Source: Superficieibacter electus
GTDB taxonomy: Bacteria > Pseudomonadota > Gammaproteobacteria > Enterobacterales > Enterobacteriaceae
Direction: 5' to 3'
Assembly (NCBI RefSeq): GCF_002915575.1
Contig: NZ_PQGD01000020.1
Coordinates: 1 to 64,000 of the forward strand
DNA: 64,000 nucleotides
Made by a program: the position numbers and the translations under genes. Below the pieces are notes generated by a model. That model saw only the letters and a program-made list of their open reading frames with translations, searched no databases and had not been told where the DNA came from. Of the stretch, positions 23,537 to 38,996 are shown piece by piece. Position 1 is the first letter of the stretch, and the number at the start of each line of letters is the position of its first letter.

Positions 23537-25939
23537 ATGACGGTCTCTACCGAAATCGACCATAACGAATACACGGGTAACGGGGCGACAACATCCTTCC
23601 CGTACACCTTCCGCATCATGAAAAATTCTGATCTGGTCGTTCAGGTAGTCGACCTTAATGAAAATATTACTCAGCTACTGCTCGACACTGACTACAGCGT
23701 TACCGGGGCAAAAGGATATTCCGGCGGCAGCGTGGTGCTCAACTCTCCCCTGGCGAATGGTTGGCAGATTTCGATCAACCGTTCACTCCCGGTGACGCAG
23801 GACACAGATCTGCGCAACCAGGGTAAGTTCTTTGCTGAAGTTCATGAAGATGCCTTCGACAAGCTGACGATGCTTATCCAGCAGTGCTTTAGTCGTCTGA
23901 GACTGTCGTTAAGACGCCCTTCTTTTGTGGCAAATTATTATGATGCGCTGGGATACTACATAAGAAACCTTCGTGACCCGTCACGCGCACAGGATGCGGC
24001 CACAAAGAACTATGTTGATGTGCTTGCTCAAAATAACCTCAACCGTAGCCTGCGAGTTCCTGAAGGTTATGTGGCACCTCTTCCTTCAGTAGAGCAGCGT
24101 AAAAATAAAATTCTTGCGATGGATAGTTCAGGTAACCCTCTCATGGTTCTTCCTGAAAGTGGGAGTGCTGCAGACGTTTTAATAGAACTGGCAAAGCCTA
24201 CAGGAGCATCATATATTGGTGTCCAGCCTAAGGGTTATCTATCAGAAATGCAGTATTACGTAACCCCTGAGCAATTTTCTGACTTAACCTCTCCGGGGAT
24301 ATATGTTGATGAAGACACTGACTTTACGATTGCAATTCAAGCCGCAGTGAATTACGCAGCAGAACACCCTGGATTTATAGTTAAAGGAACTGATAAAAGA
24401 TATGGTTGCGGTGCAATCATTGTAACTGTTGGATGTAAAGCAATCGAGGGCCTAAAGTTAAAATGTTTGATACCTGGAACAGACACTGTCATAAGGTCTT
24501 TTGTTGACACTGGGCATGATGGATTAAGAATATCTCAGTGTGATATTGATATAAATCAAAACGCCACAAAAGGAATTGTTGTGTCTGGCGTAATAAATTC
24601 AACATTAGAAAGCAATAAAGTATACAATTTCTCCGCTGGTGGAGAGCGGTATGGAATAAGAATTGGTACGTTAAGTTTGAATTCTGTTAACTATAACAAC
24701 AAAATAATAAATAACGTTGTTACAATGCCTGTAGATCCAGATGAAGGTATCGGAAGTATTACTTTAACTGGCATAGGATTGATTGCGGTAAGTAGTGGTA
24801 CATATGGTGGTATTGATAGTGGCGGGGTACCTATTTACCCATCAGTGATTACACTTCGTGACACATTAGTATACGGTAATATTGTCAATGGGGGAACACA
24901 CGGCCTACAGGGAGGGGGTATTTTTAGGGCTAACATTACACATAACATATTCAGTAATCAATCCCACAGGAATATAAATATTTCTTCAAATTGCCAGAGA
25001 GTTCAAGTAGTTAATAACTATTTACTTGAGGGGGGATCATCAGGCATCAACATAGCTTGGGGGTGTCGTTGGATCGATATTATTGGTAACTATATTCAAT
25101 CTAATAGCTCATCGCTAAAATCAACTGATGATACTGCAATCCAGTGTTACAAGGGGGTTACTGGTGTAAACATATCCAATAATCAAGTATTGGGTGATTG
25201 GAAATATTCTGTATATCTCGTCGCAAACGTTTCATTTGTAAATGTGACTGGTAATATACTTAGTGCTGGTTCTGTGGCTAGTATTTGTGTTGAGTCGGAT
25301 TGGGCGGGTTCTCCAAAGCCATCTGGCGCAATCTATAGCAGGGGTTACGATCCTTCCATTGTTCCTGTTTCAGGTGCTACTAATGAAATTAGCATATCTG
25401 GGAACGTACATTCAGGCCCAGGTTGCGCATATGCTTTGGGAGGATTCAACAACAAAGTTCTAACAGGAATTATTATAAGCGATGAGATTGTTGGTAATGC
25501 CACTTCACGCCCCCACATTCTTTATGTTTTTGACACCAATCTTCTTATAGAAGAAGTTAACTTCAAAGACATCAAAGCCAGGGGGGCATCAGCTAATCAG
25601 TATTTCAGCACTAATAACAGAGCTCCCTTCACTGTAATTAGTAATGTAACAATATTGGATGACGCATCTAATAACGAAATATCTATTACAACTTCCACGC
25701 CTTCAGCATGGATTGGACCTAACATAATAATTAATGCTCCTATCTCTGTAACAAATTTTTTAGGGGGGAAGAATGGGCAAAAGCTTAGGGTGAGAATGAT
25801 TGTAGGGGCTGGAATAACATATAACTCTTCGCTTATAAGGCTAAAAGGAAATGTAAGCGTAACCAGCAATGATGCTAATTCTATTTTATATTTGGAAAGA
25901 ATTGCAGGCATCTGGTTTGAAACTTCAAGAAATTTTTAG
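23537..25939 (+). CDS. Tailspike with podovirus anchor domain and beta-helix receptor domain
   Basis: 800 aa from ATG 23537, chosen because TCTGGAGAAAATCAAA precedes it. Residues 1-160 are a T7-gp17/epsilon15-type anchor (EYTGNGATTSFPYTFRI ... NLRDPSRAQDAATKNYVD) that docks on the tail. From about residue 255 the protein has repeated Asn/Gly/Ile-rich turns (NNKIINNVV, NNYLLEGGSSGI, NISNNQVLG), typical of a right-handed beta-helix that binds or cleaves surface polysaccharide. Base composition drops sharply in AT-rich direction from about 24,200, so the receptor part looks recently exchanged. Confidence 0.85.
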   Translation: MTVSTEIDHNEYTGNGATTSFPYTFRIMKNSDLVVQVVDLNENITQLLLDTDYSVTGAKGYSGGSVVLNSPLANGWQISINRSLPVTQDTDLRNQGKFFAEVHEDAFDKLTMLIQQCFSRLRLSLRRPSFVANYYDALGYYIRNLRDPSRAQDAATKNYVDVLAQNNLNRSLRVPEGYVAPLPSVEQRKNKILAMDSSGNPLMVLPESGSAADVLIELAKPTGASYIGVQPKGYLSEMQYYVTPEQFSDLTSPGIYVDEDTDFTIAIQAAVNYAAEHPGFIVKGTDKRYGCGAIIVTVGCKAIEGLKLKCLIPGTDTVIRSFVDTGHDGLRISQCDIDINQNATKGIVVSGVINSTLESNKVYNFSAGGERYGIRIGTLSLNSVNYNNKIINNVVTMPVDPDEGIGSITLTGIGLIAVSSGTYGGIDSGGVPIYPSVITLRDTLVYGNIVNGGTHGLQGGGIFRANITHNIFSNQSHRNINISSNCQRVQVVNNYLLEGGSSGINIAWGCRWIDIIGNYIQSNSSSLKSTDDTAIQCYKGVTGVNISNNQVLGDWKYSVYLVANVSFVNVTGNILSAGSVASICVESDWAGSPKPSGAIYSRGYDPSIVPVSGATNEISISGNVHSGPGCAYALGGFNNKVLTGIIISDEIVGNATSRPHILYVFDTNLLIEEVNFKDIKARGASANQYFSTNNRAPFTVISNVTILDDASNNEISITTSTPSAWIGPNIIINAPISVTNFLGGKNGQKLRVRMIVGAGITYNSSLIRLKGNVSVTSNDANSILYLERIAGIWFETSRNF

Positions 25940-25943
25940 AGGC

Positions 25944-25958
25944 ATAACTTAAAGGTAA
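25944..25958. promoter_or_regulatory. Degenerate TTACC-N5-GGTAA-like site (lysis operon)
   Basis: The right half GGTAA and the TTAAA spacer match site 2, but the left half is ATAAC instead of TTACC. It lies 31 bases before late promoter P3, a layout like site 6 and P2. Confidence 0.35.
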
Positions 25959-25989
25959 CCCTGTTAAGAAAATTCTCACATAGTATTAT

Positions 25990-26014
25990 CCATATATGGT
26001 TTATTGTGTATGAT
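25990..26014 (+). promoter_or_regulatory. Late promoter P3 (lysis cassette)
   Basis: CCATATATGG, nine bases, then TATGAT with an upstream TG (extended -10). Transcription from here would start near 26021, which rules out the in-frame start codons before that point for the holin. Confidence 0.5.
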
Positions 26015-26040
26015 GAACTTACCAACAAAGGGGGTTCATC

Positions 26041-26079
26041 ATGCAGAAAAAACGGTGGCTACTATGTCCGCGTCACTAA
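26041..26079 (+). CDS. Leader peptide overlapping the holin start, 12 aa
   Basis: ATG 26041 follows AAAGGGGGTTCATC, an excellent ribosome-binding site, and the frame (MQKKRWLLCPRH) ends at 26079, 15 bases inside the holin gene. The holin ATG at 26064 has a weaker site, so leader translation may feed ribosomes to it. The peptide itself is basic and probably not conserved in function. Confidence 0.4.
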   Translation: MQKKRWLLCPRH

Positions 26080-26468
26080 CAGTATCAAGTATAAATCAGG
26101 GGCTTAGCGCGAGCGCGCTTGCTGCATGGGTAATGGGCGTCCCCATAGAGGCAGTATTAGGTGCACTCGCTGGTGCGGTAATATTTGTTACCTTCGCGCT
26201 TGAATATCCGATACGCCGTCGCCTTCTTCTTTCCGTGTTAAGCTTCTTCTGCGGCATCCTTTTTTACAAACCCATCTCTTCTATCCTGGTTGGCCTGGCC
26301 TCCATGATCCCCGGTGTTTCTTCTTCTGGCTTTGAGCGTGGCATTGTCGATTCCTCGGCGGCGTTCGTGTCTGCAATCGTCGCTGTCGGGGTGGGGTCAT
26401 GGTTACACCGGGGATCGAACAATCCAGGAAAACTAATCCCGTGGGGCAAAGACAATGACAAGTCATGA
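26064..26468 (+). CDS. Holin
   Basis: 134 aa from ATG 26064. Three hydrophobic segments (ALAAWVMGVPIEAVLGALAG with VIFVTFAL; LLLSVLSFFCGILFY; SAAFVSAIVAVGVGSWL) and a charged tail fit a class I-like holin that permeabilises the inner membrane for endolysin release. It is the first complete gene after promoter P3 and overlaps the next gene. Longer versions from 26004-26013 would start inside the -10 element. Confidence 0.7.
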   Translation: MSASLTVSSINQGLSASALAAWVMGVPIEAVLGALAGAVIFVTFALEYPIRRRLLLSVLSFFCGILFYKPISSILVGLASMIPGVSSSGFERGIVDSSAAFVSAIVAVGVGSWLHRGSNNPGKLIPWGKDNDKS

Positions 26469-26736
26469 GATTTTGCTCATAGCAAAATGCATCATCTGCG
26501 GCGCTATCGCGCTGCGGGTGCTTCTCTTCCGGCGCGAAGGGTCACGCCACCGCTGGTGGGGTGGGTGGCTGGCATACCTGCTTATCGTTGTGGCGGCCAG
26601 CATTCCGTTGCGTGTGTTCTATGGCTATTACGTTTCAACCGACTGGGGCGATCTGATACTGAATGCCGTCATGCTGGCGGCGGTTCTGAAGACGCGCGGT
26701 AACGTGGTGCAAATTTTTAAGATATCGAGGTCATGA
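26455..26736 (+). CDS. Second holin-like membrane protein (holin 3 superfamily type)
   Basis: 93 aa with three hydrophobic helices (EILLIAKCIICGAIALRVLLF; WWGGWLAYLLIVVAASIPLRVF; LILNAVMLAAVL), matching the phage_holin_3_7 kind often found between a holin and a GH24 endolysin. It overlaps both neighbours (14 bases with the holin, ATGA with the endolysin). It could be a second holin or a holin regulator. Confidence 0.7.
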   Translation: MTSHEILLIAKCIICGAIALRVLLFRREGSRHRWWGGWLAYLLIVVAASIPLRVFYGYYVSTDWGDLILNAVMLAAVLKTRGNVVQIFKISRS

Positions 26737-27290
26737 TGAAGATTTCCGCAAACGGCCTGGCCGTGATGAAGTATTTCGAAACCTGCGAGCTGAATGCATA
26801 CCCTGATCCCGGCAGCGACCTCGGCAAAGCCTGCACCGCCAGAAAGCTGGCAATGCGAGATTACCGCCTGGTTCCTGACTGGCAGAAGCTCAGCGGTTCA
26901 CCCTGGACTATCGGGTGGGGTCATACCGGGCGCGAAGTTAAACCGGGTCTGGTGTGGACGCAAAAGCAGGCGGATGACGGCCTGCTGGCAGACCTGAAAC
27001 GCTTCGAAGATGGCGTGTCTTCTCTGGTCAGCGTCGAACTTAAGCAGGGTCAGTTTGACGCACTGGTCAGCTTTGCCTACAACGTCGGCTTGACCGCGCT
27101 GAAGAACTCCACGTTGCTGGAGATGGTCAACAACAAACGATTTGATCTGGCGCTGTCGCAATTTGCGCGCTGGAACAAATCAGGTGGTCGGGTGATGAAA
27201 GGTCTTGTCCGCCGCCGGGCCGCCGAAAGCTGGTTATGGCGTGATGCATCAGGTAAGGAAGCCATAGCCAAGGGGATCGCAGCAGCATGA
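26733..27290 (+). CDS. Endolysin, GH24 lysozyme
   Basis: 185 aa. The T4-lysozyme catalytic triad is recognisable: Glu16 in FETCELNAY, Asp25 in YPDPGS, Thr59 in WTIGWGHT. An insertion of about 28 residues separates Asp and Thr relative to T4 lysozyme, as in several enterobacterial phage lysozymes. The remainder (QFDALVSFAYNVGLTALKNSTLL) is the helical lobe. No signal peptide is seen, so export depends on the holin. It is coupled to Rz by ATGA overlap. Confidence 0.9.
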   Translation: MMKISANGLAVMKYFETCELNAYPDPGSDLGKACTARKLAMRDYRLVPDWQKLSGSPWTIGWGHTGREVKPGLVWTQKQADDGLLADLKRFEDGVSSLVSVELKQGQFDALVSFAYNVGLTALKNSTLLEMVNNKRFDLALSQFARWNKSGGRVMKGLVRRRAAESWLWRDASGKEAIAKGIAAA

Positions 27291-27769
27291 TCGCCGCAAT
27301 CCTGAGGGCATGGTGGAAACCTATTATCGGTGCCGCTGCTGCCGTTGTTGTCGTGGTCTGCATCATCGTTGCCTGGAATGTCCACGGCTCCAGGCAATAC
27401 GATGCTGGTTACGCAATGGCGCAGGCTGACCAGAAAGCGGCAGAGGATAAAGCGAAAGCACAGCGTGAGCAGGAGAAAGCACTCAATGAAATTGAAGCTC
27501 AGCAGAGGATTGACCAGGCGCGCAATGATGCTCTTGATGCCGCTGATCGTGCTGGCCGGTTGCAGCAGCAAATCGTTGCCATACGAAAGCAGCTCGGGCA
27601 GTATAACGCCACTGTCGGCGCTGGGCCGTCAGCCGCAGACACCGGAGTTTTGCTTGCCGACGTGCTCGCGCAATCTCTCGAACGAAACCGACAGCTGGCA
27701 GAGTACGCTGACCGGGCAGCCGAAGCCGGACGAGTCTGTGAAAGACAGTACGATTCGCTGATGCGATGA
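27287..27769 (+). CDS. Rz: Rz-like inner-membrane spanin
   Basis: 160 aa with an N-terminal transmembrane helix (IIGAAAAVVVVVCIIVAWNV) and a long Ala/Gln/Lys-rich coiled coil in the periplasm, the usual i-spanin design. Together with the lipoprotein encoded inside it (Rz1), it fuses inner and outer membranes in the last lysis step. It starts in the endolysin stop. Confidence 0.85.
   Translation: MIAAILRAWWKPIIGAAAAVVVVVCIIVAWNVHGSRQYDAGYAMAQADQKAAEDKAKAQREQEKALNEIEAQQRIDQARNDALDAADRAGRLQQQIVAIRKQLGQYNATVGAGPSAADTGVLLADVLAQSLERNRQLAEYADRAAEAGRVCERQYDSLMR
27486..27761 (+). CDS. Rz1: Rz1-like outer-membrane lipoprotein spanin, nested in Rz
   Basis: A +1-frame gene wholly inside Rz. ATG 27486 follows AGGAGAAAGCACTCA. 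The N-terminus is basic (MKLKLSRGLTRRA) followed by MMLLMPLIVLAGCSS, a clear lipobox with Cys at residue 26. The mature part is Ser/Pro-rich, as in o-spanins. An alternative start at 27525 also includes the lipobox. The nested layout is diagnostic for Rz/Rz1. Confidence 0.8.
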   Translation: MKLKLSRGLTRRAMMLLMPLIVLAGCSSKSLPYESSSGSITPLSALGRQPQTPEFCLPTCSRNLSNETDSWQSTLTGQPKPDESVKDSTIR

Positions 27770-27880
27770 CATGGTATTTTTCATGTTACAGTCTGGCGTT
27801 GACGGTATATAAAACGGTACGGCAACTTTGGATAGCCAGTTTTAATATTTAAAATCAATCAATTACGATGGTTGCAAACA

Positions 27881-27895
27881 ATTGAGTGGGAATAA
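27881..27895 (+). other. Attachment-site junction (attR) in the 3' end of guaA
   Basis: ATTGAGTGGGAATAA encodes Ile-Glu-Trp-Glu-stop, the conserved C-terminus of GMP synthase (guaA). guaA lies next to yfgG in this chromosomal region and would read rightward here. So the prophage entered the guaA 3' end, and its other end should carry a duplicate that restores the gene. The exact core length cannot be set without the left end. Confidence 0.75.
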
Positions 27896-27914
27896 CGGTT
27901 TATAAATGCATTAG

Positions 27915-27937
27915 GGCGACCACTGGTCGCCTTTTTT
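27915..27937 (+). terminator. Terminator (original guaA terminator)
   Basis: GGCGACC-ACT-GGTCGCC followed by six Ts, 20 bases after the guaA-end remnant. With the prophage present, it ends lysis-cassette transcription instead. Confidence 0.75.
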
Positions 27938-27950
27938 GTCTCTTAAAGGG

Positions 27951-28142
27951 CTAACGTTGACCAGGCGTTTCTACGATCAGGCTGGACTGTTGAGTCTGTT
28001 TTTTATCTTGATGATGATGCCATGCACCAATGGAGGAGTAGACTAAGCGTCCGAAAAGAAAGAAGAAACTGATAAGCAGTACGATACGGGTCATGCGACT
28101 GTTAAATCGATGTCGGTTTCGCATACTGGTAACCTGACTCAC
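27951..28142 (-). CDS. yfgG: Small inner-membrane protein YfgG
   Basis: 63 aa, nearly identical in length and pattern to E. coli YfgG: basic start (SQVTSMRNRHRFNSRM), one transmembrane helix (RIVLLISFFFLFGRLVYSSIGAW) and a His/Gln-rich tail (HHHQDKKQTQQSS). The His-rich end might contact metal; that is inference. Its position between guaA and yfgF agrees with E. coli. Its 3' end lies only 13 bases from the guaA terminator. Confidence 0.88.
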   Translation of the reverse strand: MSQVTSMRNRHRFNSRMTRIVLLISFFFLFGRLVYSSIGAWHHHQDKKQTQQSSLIVETPGQR

Positions 28143-28493
28143 AAAAGGTCCTTTAAGGCATACCCACAGATTGGGGCGATGTGCACATTAAGACACAGTG
28201 TAGCGCAAGGGTCAATTGAATGTGATGTAAAATTCTGTCAGTTGATTCATTATGAATTGTTATAGAACATAATTAATGTATTTCCGTTATAAATTAATAA
28301 ATGCTACCAGCGCTGAGTAAACGTAATAATTAGTTAATGAGGGCGCTATAATTGACTTATATCAATTATTACCTGGCGTTAATAATTAGAATCCATAGGT
28401 TGTATTATGACTGATAACCTTTTGCAGCTTGCTGCCGGGTGGGATACCTGTTTAAAAATGCCCGCGGGATGCCGGGTTTTCTGCTGAGCATTT
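28143..28493. other. 351-base AT-rich intergenic region before yfgF
   Basis: AT-rich divergent promoter region between yfgG and yfgF. A 26-codon frame (28407-28487) ends just before the yfgF ATG, but its ribosome-binding site is weak; it could be a leader. A GCCCGCGGGATGCCGGGTTTT hairpin-like sequence lies near 28460. No RNA gene is recognised. Confidence 0.4.
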
Positions 28494-34352
<5,859 letters not shown>

Positions 34353-34660
34353 TACCACTCACACTCCGGTTCTATCACTGGACGTGTCAAATCCGTCTCA
34401 ATGTCATTATGGCGAGCTTTGCCATGTAATGTCCAACTGTGCCAGAAAAGTATGACAGCAAACTGAACGGCGGGGCGGTTTGGGAGATAAAATTGACAAA
34501 AAGCGCGGTGTTATAGCCAAAGACCACTGTGTCGACATTGCCGGAAGACGCTGCGCGCGCCCGGCCTGCGGAACGCCACGGCGAAGGCGCTGCAATTTAC
34601 TGGGGTGATATCACTACGTTTGGTTGGCCCGTGCCAGCGAATGCGCCGCCAGCCAAAGCT
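34353..34660. other. 308-base region between purN and ppk
   Basis: It contains the ppk promoter region (right to left). A CTGTCATAC...CTGGCAC pair around 34433-34458 on the minus strand loosely resembles Pho-box half sites, but spacing is off by two bases. A REP-like palindrome lies at 34539-34570. No gene is evident. Confidence 0.4.
34539..34570. repeat. REP-like palindromic element
   Basis: TGCCGGAAGACGCTGCGCGCGCCCGGCCT-type sequence resembles the enterobacterial REP consensus (TGCCGGATG.CG..GCGC...CCGGCCTAC) in its ends and GC core. Single copy in this window. Confidence 0.4.
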
Positions 34661-35302
34661 TTACTCTTCGGCGGCATAACCTTGTGCAGGCAGTTTGACG
34701 TTATCCAGCCAGGCCGCGTTATCATGCATTTCCAGCCGTCCATCAACAAACCAGCTTATCACCAGAGGATAAATATCGTGCTCCTGGGCTTGTACCCGGG
34801 CGGTGATATCGGCTTCGTCGTCACCAGAAAATACCGGCACGTTGGCCTGCAAAATGACTGGTCCGCCATCCAGCTCGTCGGTAACAAAATGCACCGATGT
34901 GCCGTGCACGTCATCGCCGTTTGCCAGCACCTGCTGATGGGTATTCAACCCCGGATATTTTGGCAGCAGCGAGGGATGAATGTTCAGCAGACGTCCTTGA
35001 TAATGCGCGACGAACGCCGGGCTTAAAATGCGCATATAGCCTGCCAGCACTACTACATCCGGGGCATAGGCGTCAATTTCCAGCATCAGTTCACGATCGA
35101 ACGCTTCACGGCTGGCAAACTGGCTGGCCGTTAACGCGTGCGCAGGAATGCCCGCCTGACGGGCGCGCTCAAGGCCGAACGCGTCGGCCTTGTTGCTGAA
35201 TACCGCACGCAGCGTGCCGCCGATCTTCTTCTGTTCGCAGGCGTCGATAATCGCCTGTAAATTACTGCCGTTGCCGGAGATCAGCACCACGATGTTTTTC
35301 AT
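34661..35302 (-). CDS. purN: Phosphoribosylglycinamide formyltransferase 1
   Basis: 213 aa (E. coli 212). N-terminal ISGNGSNLQAIID binds the GAR phosphate, and LLNIHPSLLPKYPGLNTHQQVL with GTSVHFVTDELDGGPVI carries the catalytic Asn-His-Asp set. It transfers formyl from 10-formyl-tetrahydrofolate to GAR, the third step of purine synthesis. It overlaps the purM stop by one base (TAATG), so purMN is one operon under the PurR box upstream of purM. Confidence 0.97.
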   Translation of the reverse strand: MKNIVVLISGNGSNLQAIIDACEQKKIGGTLRAVFSNKADAFGLERARQAGIPAHALTASQFASREAFDRELMLEIDAYAPDVVVLAGYMRILSPAFVAHYQGRLLNIHPSLLPKYPGLNTHQQVLANGDDVHGTSVHFVTDELDGGPVILQANVPVFSGDDEADITARVQAQEHDIYPLVISWFVDGRLEMHDNAAWLDNVKLPAQGYAAEE

Positions 35303-36339
35303 TATTCAATGACCACGCGCTCGTCGGAATCAGACGATTTGATGATACCGATTTTCCAGGCTTTTTCACCCATCTCATTGAGTAATGTAATGGCTTTATC
35401 GGCATTTGCTGCCGGCAGGGCGACAAGCATACCCACGCCGCAGTTAAAGGTGCGGTACATTTCATGGCGGCTGACATTGCCGCTGCGCTGCATCCAGTCA
35501 AAAATGGCGGGCCACTGCCAGGAGGATTCGTCAATCACCGCCTGGGTATGGTCGGGCAGCACGCGCGGAATATTCTCCCAGAAACCGCCGCCGGTGAGGT
35601 GAGCAATGGCGTGAACGTCAACGTTTTCAATTAGCGACAGAATAGATTTAACGTAGATCCGGGTGGGGGCCAGCAGATGATCCGCCAGCGATTTACCTTC
35701 CAGATCGGTAGTCAGCGGATCGCAGCCGCTTACCTCTACAATTTTGCGTACCAGCGAATAGCCGTTGGAGTGCGGGCCGCTTGAGGCGAGGGCAACCAGA
35801 ACGTCGCCATCGGTGACCTTCGAGCCGTCGATGATTTCAGATTTTTCAACCACGCCAACGCAGAATCCAGCCACGTCATAATCATCACCGTGATACATCC
35901 CCGGCATTTCGGCAGTTTCGCCCCCGACCAGCGCACAGCCGGATTGCAGGCAGCCTTCAGCGATACCGTTAATCACGCTGGCGGCGGTATCCACATCCAG
36001 TTTGCCGGTCGCATAATAATCGAGGAAAAACAGCGGCTCAGCACCCTGAACAATCAGATCGTTCACGCACATTGCTACCAGATCGATGCCGATCGTATCG
36101 TGGCGTTTAAGATCCATTGCCAGACGCAGTTTAGTCCCTACGCCATCGGTGCCGGAGACCAGAATGGGCTCACGATATTTTTGCGGCAGGGCGCACAGTG
36201 CACCAAAGCCGCCCAGACCACCCATCACTTCCGGGCGACGGGTTTTCTTAACCACGCCTTTGATTCGGTCGACCAGAGCGTTACCCGCATCAATATCAAC
36301 ACCGGCATCTTTATAGCTGAGAGAGGTTTTATCGGTCAC
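35302..36339 (-). CDS. purM: Phosphoribosylformylglycinamidine cyclo-ligase (AIR synthetase)
   Basis: 345 aa from GTG 36339 ([22 protein letters not shown]), the E. coli length and start type; longer upstream starts would cross the operator region. Nucleotide-binding motif [14 protein letters not shown] and [11 protein letters not shown] are conserved. It closes FGAM to AIR, the fifth step of purine synthesis. A PurR palindrome sits 57 bases upstream. Confidence 0.97.
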   Translation of the reverse strand: MTDKTSLSYKDAGVDIDAGNALVDRIKGVVKKTRRPEVMGGLGGFGALCALPQKYREPILVSGTDGVGTKLRLAMDLKRHDTIGIDLVAMCVNDLIVQGAEPLFFLDYYATGKLDVDTAASVINGIAEGCLQSGCALVGGETAEMPGMYHGDDYDVAGFCVGVVEKSEIIDGSKVTDGDVLVALASSGPHSNGYSLVRKIVEVSGCDPLTTDLEGKSLADHLLAPTRIYVKSILSLIENVDVHAIAHLTGGGFWENIPRVLPDHTQAVIDESSWQWPAIFDWMQRSGNVSRHEMYRTFNCGVGMLVALPAANADKAITLLNEMGEKAWKIGIIKSSDSDERVVIE

Positions 36340-36395
36340 TGCTGAGTCCCCACGCGTTTGCGGTAGAAATAAAATCGGCGCAATTCTAACAGGGA

Positions 36396-36411
36396 AAGCA
36401 AACGTTTGCGA
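36396..36411. promoter_or_regulatory. PurR operator of purMN
   Basis: The 12-base perfect palindrome GCAAACGTTTGC (36398-36409) is the core of the PurR consensus ACGCAAACGTTTTCGT; it lies 57 bases before the purM GTG. Confidence 0.85.
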
Positions 36412-36474
36412 GTGTGCTTTACGTATGCTGTCAATCCGCAGCGAAGAAGACAAATTTGATACTGTTCACGAAAA

Positions 36475-36488
36475 TGAAACCGGGTACA
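36475..36488. promoter_or_regulatory. AscG-like operator, distal copy (bglK)
   Basis: TGAAACCGGGTACA differs at two positions from the AscG-type palindrome TGAAACCGGTTTCA. It lies 57 bases before the second, better copy. Confidence 0.4.
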
Positions 36489-36531
36489 GTCTTGCGCTTG
36501 CCTCTGTAGCCGGGAGCAATCATCATGTTAC

Positions 36532-36545
36532 TGAAACCGGTTTCT
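36532..36545. promoter_or_regulatory. AscG/LacI-family-like operator, proximal copy (bglK)
   Basis: TGAAACCGGTTTCT contains the perfect 12-base palindrome GAAACCGGTTTC with a central CG, the style of LacI-family operators, and matches the AscG site as I recall it except for the last base. It is 59 bases before the bglK ATG. Confidence 0.55.
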
Positions 36546-36603
36546 GTTTTTGTTACAGACCTCAGGAACCGGGGGCTGACGGGATTCAGGAGGATGAAAC
36601 AGG

Positions 36604-38938
<2,335 letters not shown>

Positions 38939-38943
38939 TCACG

Positions 38944-38996
38944 GTATTTAGCGGCCAGTATTCGCTGGCCGCTAAATACTGCTTTTCTTTTTTTTG
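38944..38996 (+). terminator. Terminator of bglK-GH1 operon
   Basis: A perfect 15-bp inverted repeat (GTATTTAGCGGCCAG at 38944-38958 with its complement at 38965-38979) and six-base loop, followed by a T-rich tract. The end of the convergent membrane-protein gene overlaps it. Confidence 0.85.

Larger units (their letters stand above)
1..27895. mobile_element. Prophage (right-hand part), epsilon15/phiV10-like podovirus
   Basis: A continuous set of phage genes runs from the window start to a copy of the guaA 3' end. The late-gene order is terS, terL, small protein, portal, scaffold, coat, cement protein, staple protein, tail nozzle, ejection proteins, tailspike, lysis. Protein sizes match epsilon15 as I remember it (portal 556 aa, a ~12 kDa staple after the coat gene). 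Integrase, repressor and replication genes are not visible and should lie left of base 1. All structural and lysis genes look intact, so the element may be functional; this is inference, since half is unseen. Confidence 0.9.

Noticed and set aside
28407-28487. 26-codon leader peptide before yfgF
   Set aside because: Weak ribosome site and no conserved feature; recorded only in the intergenic entry.
34433-34458. Pho box for ppk
   Set aside because: CTGTCAT and CTGGCAC half sites are 13 rather than 11 bases apart; too weak to list as a feature of its own.
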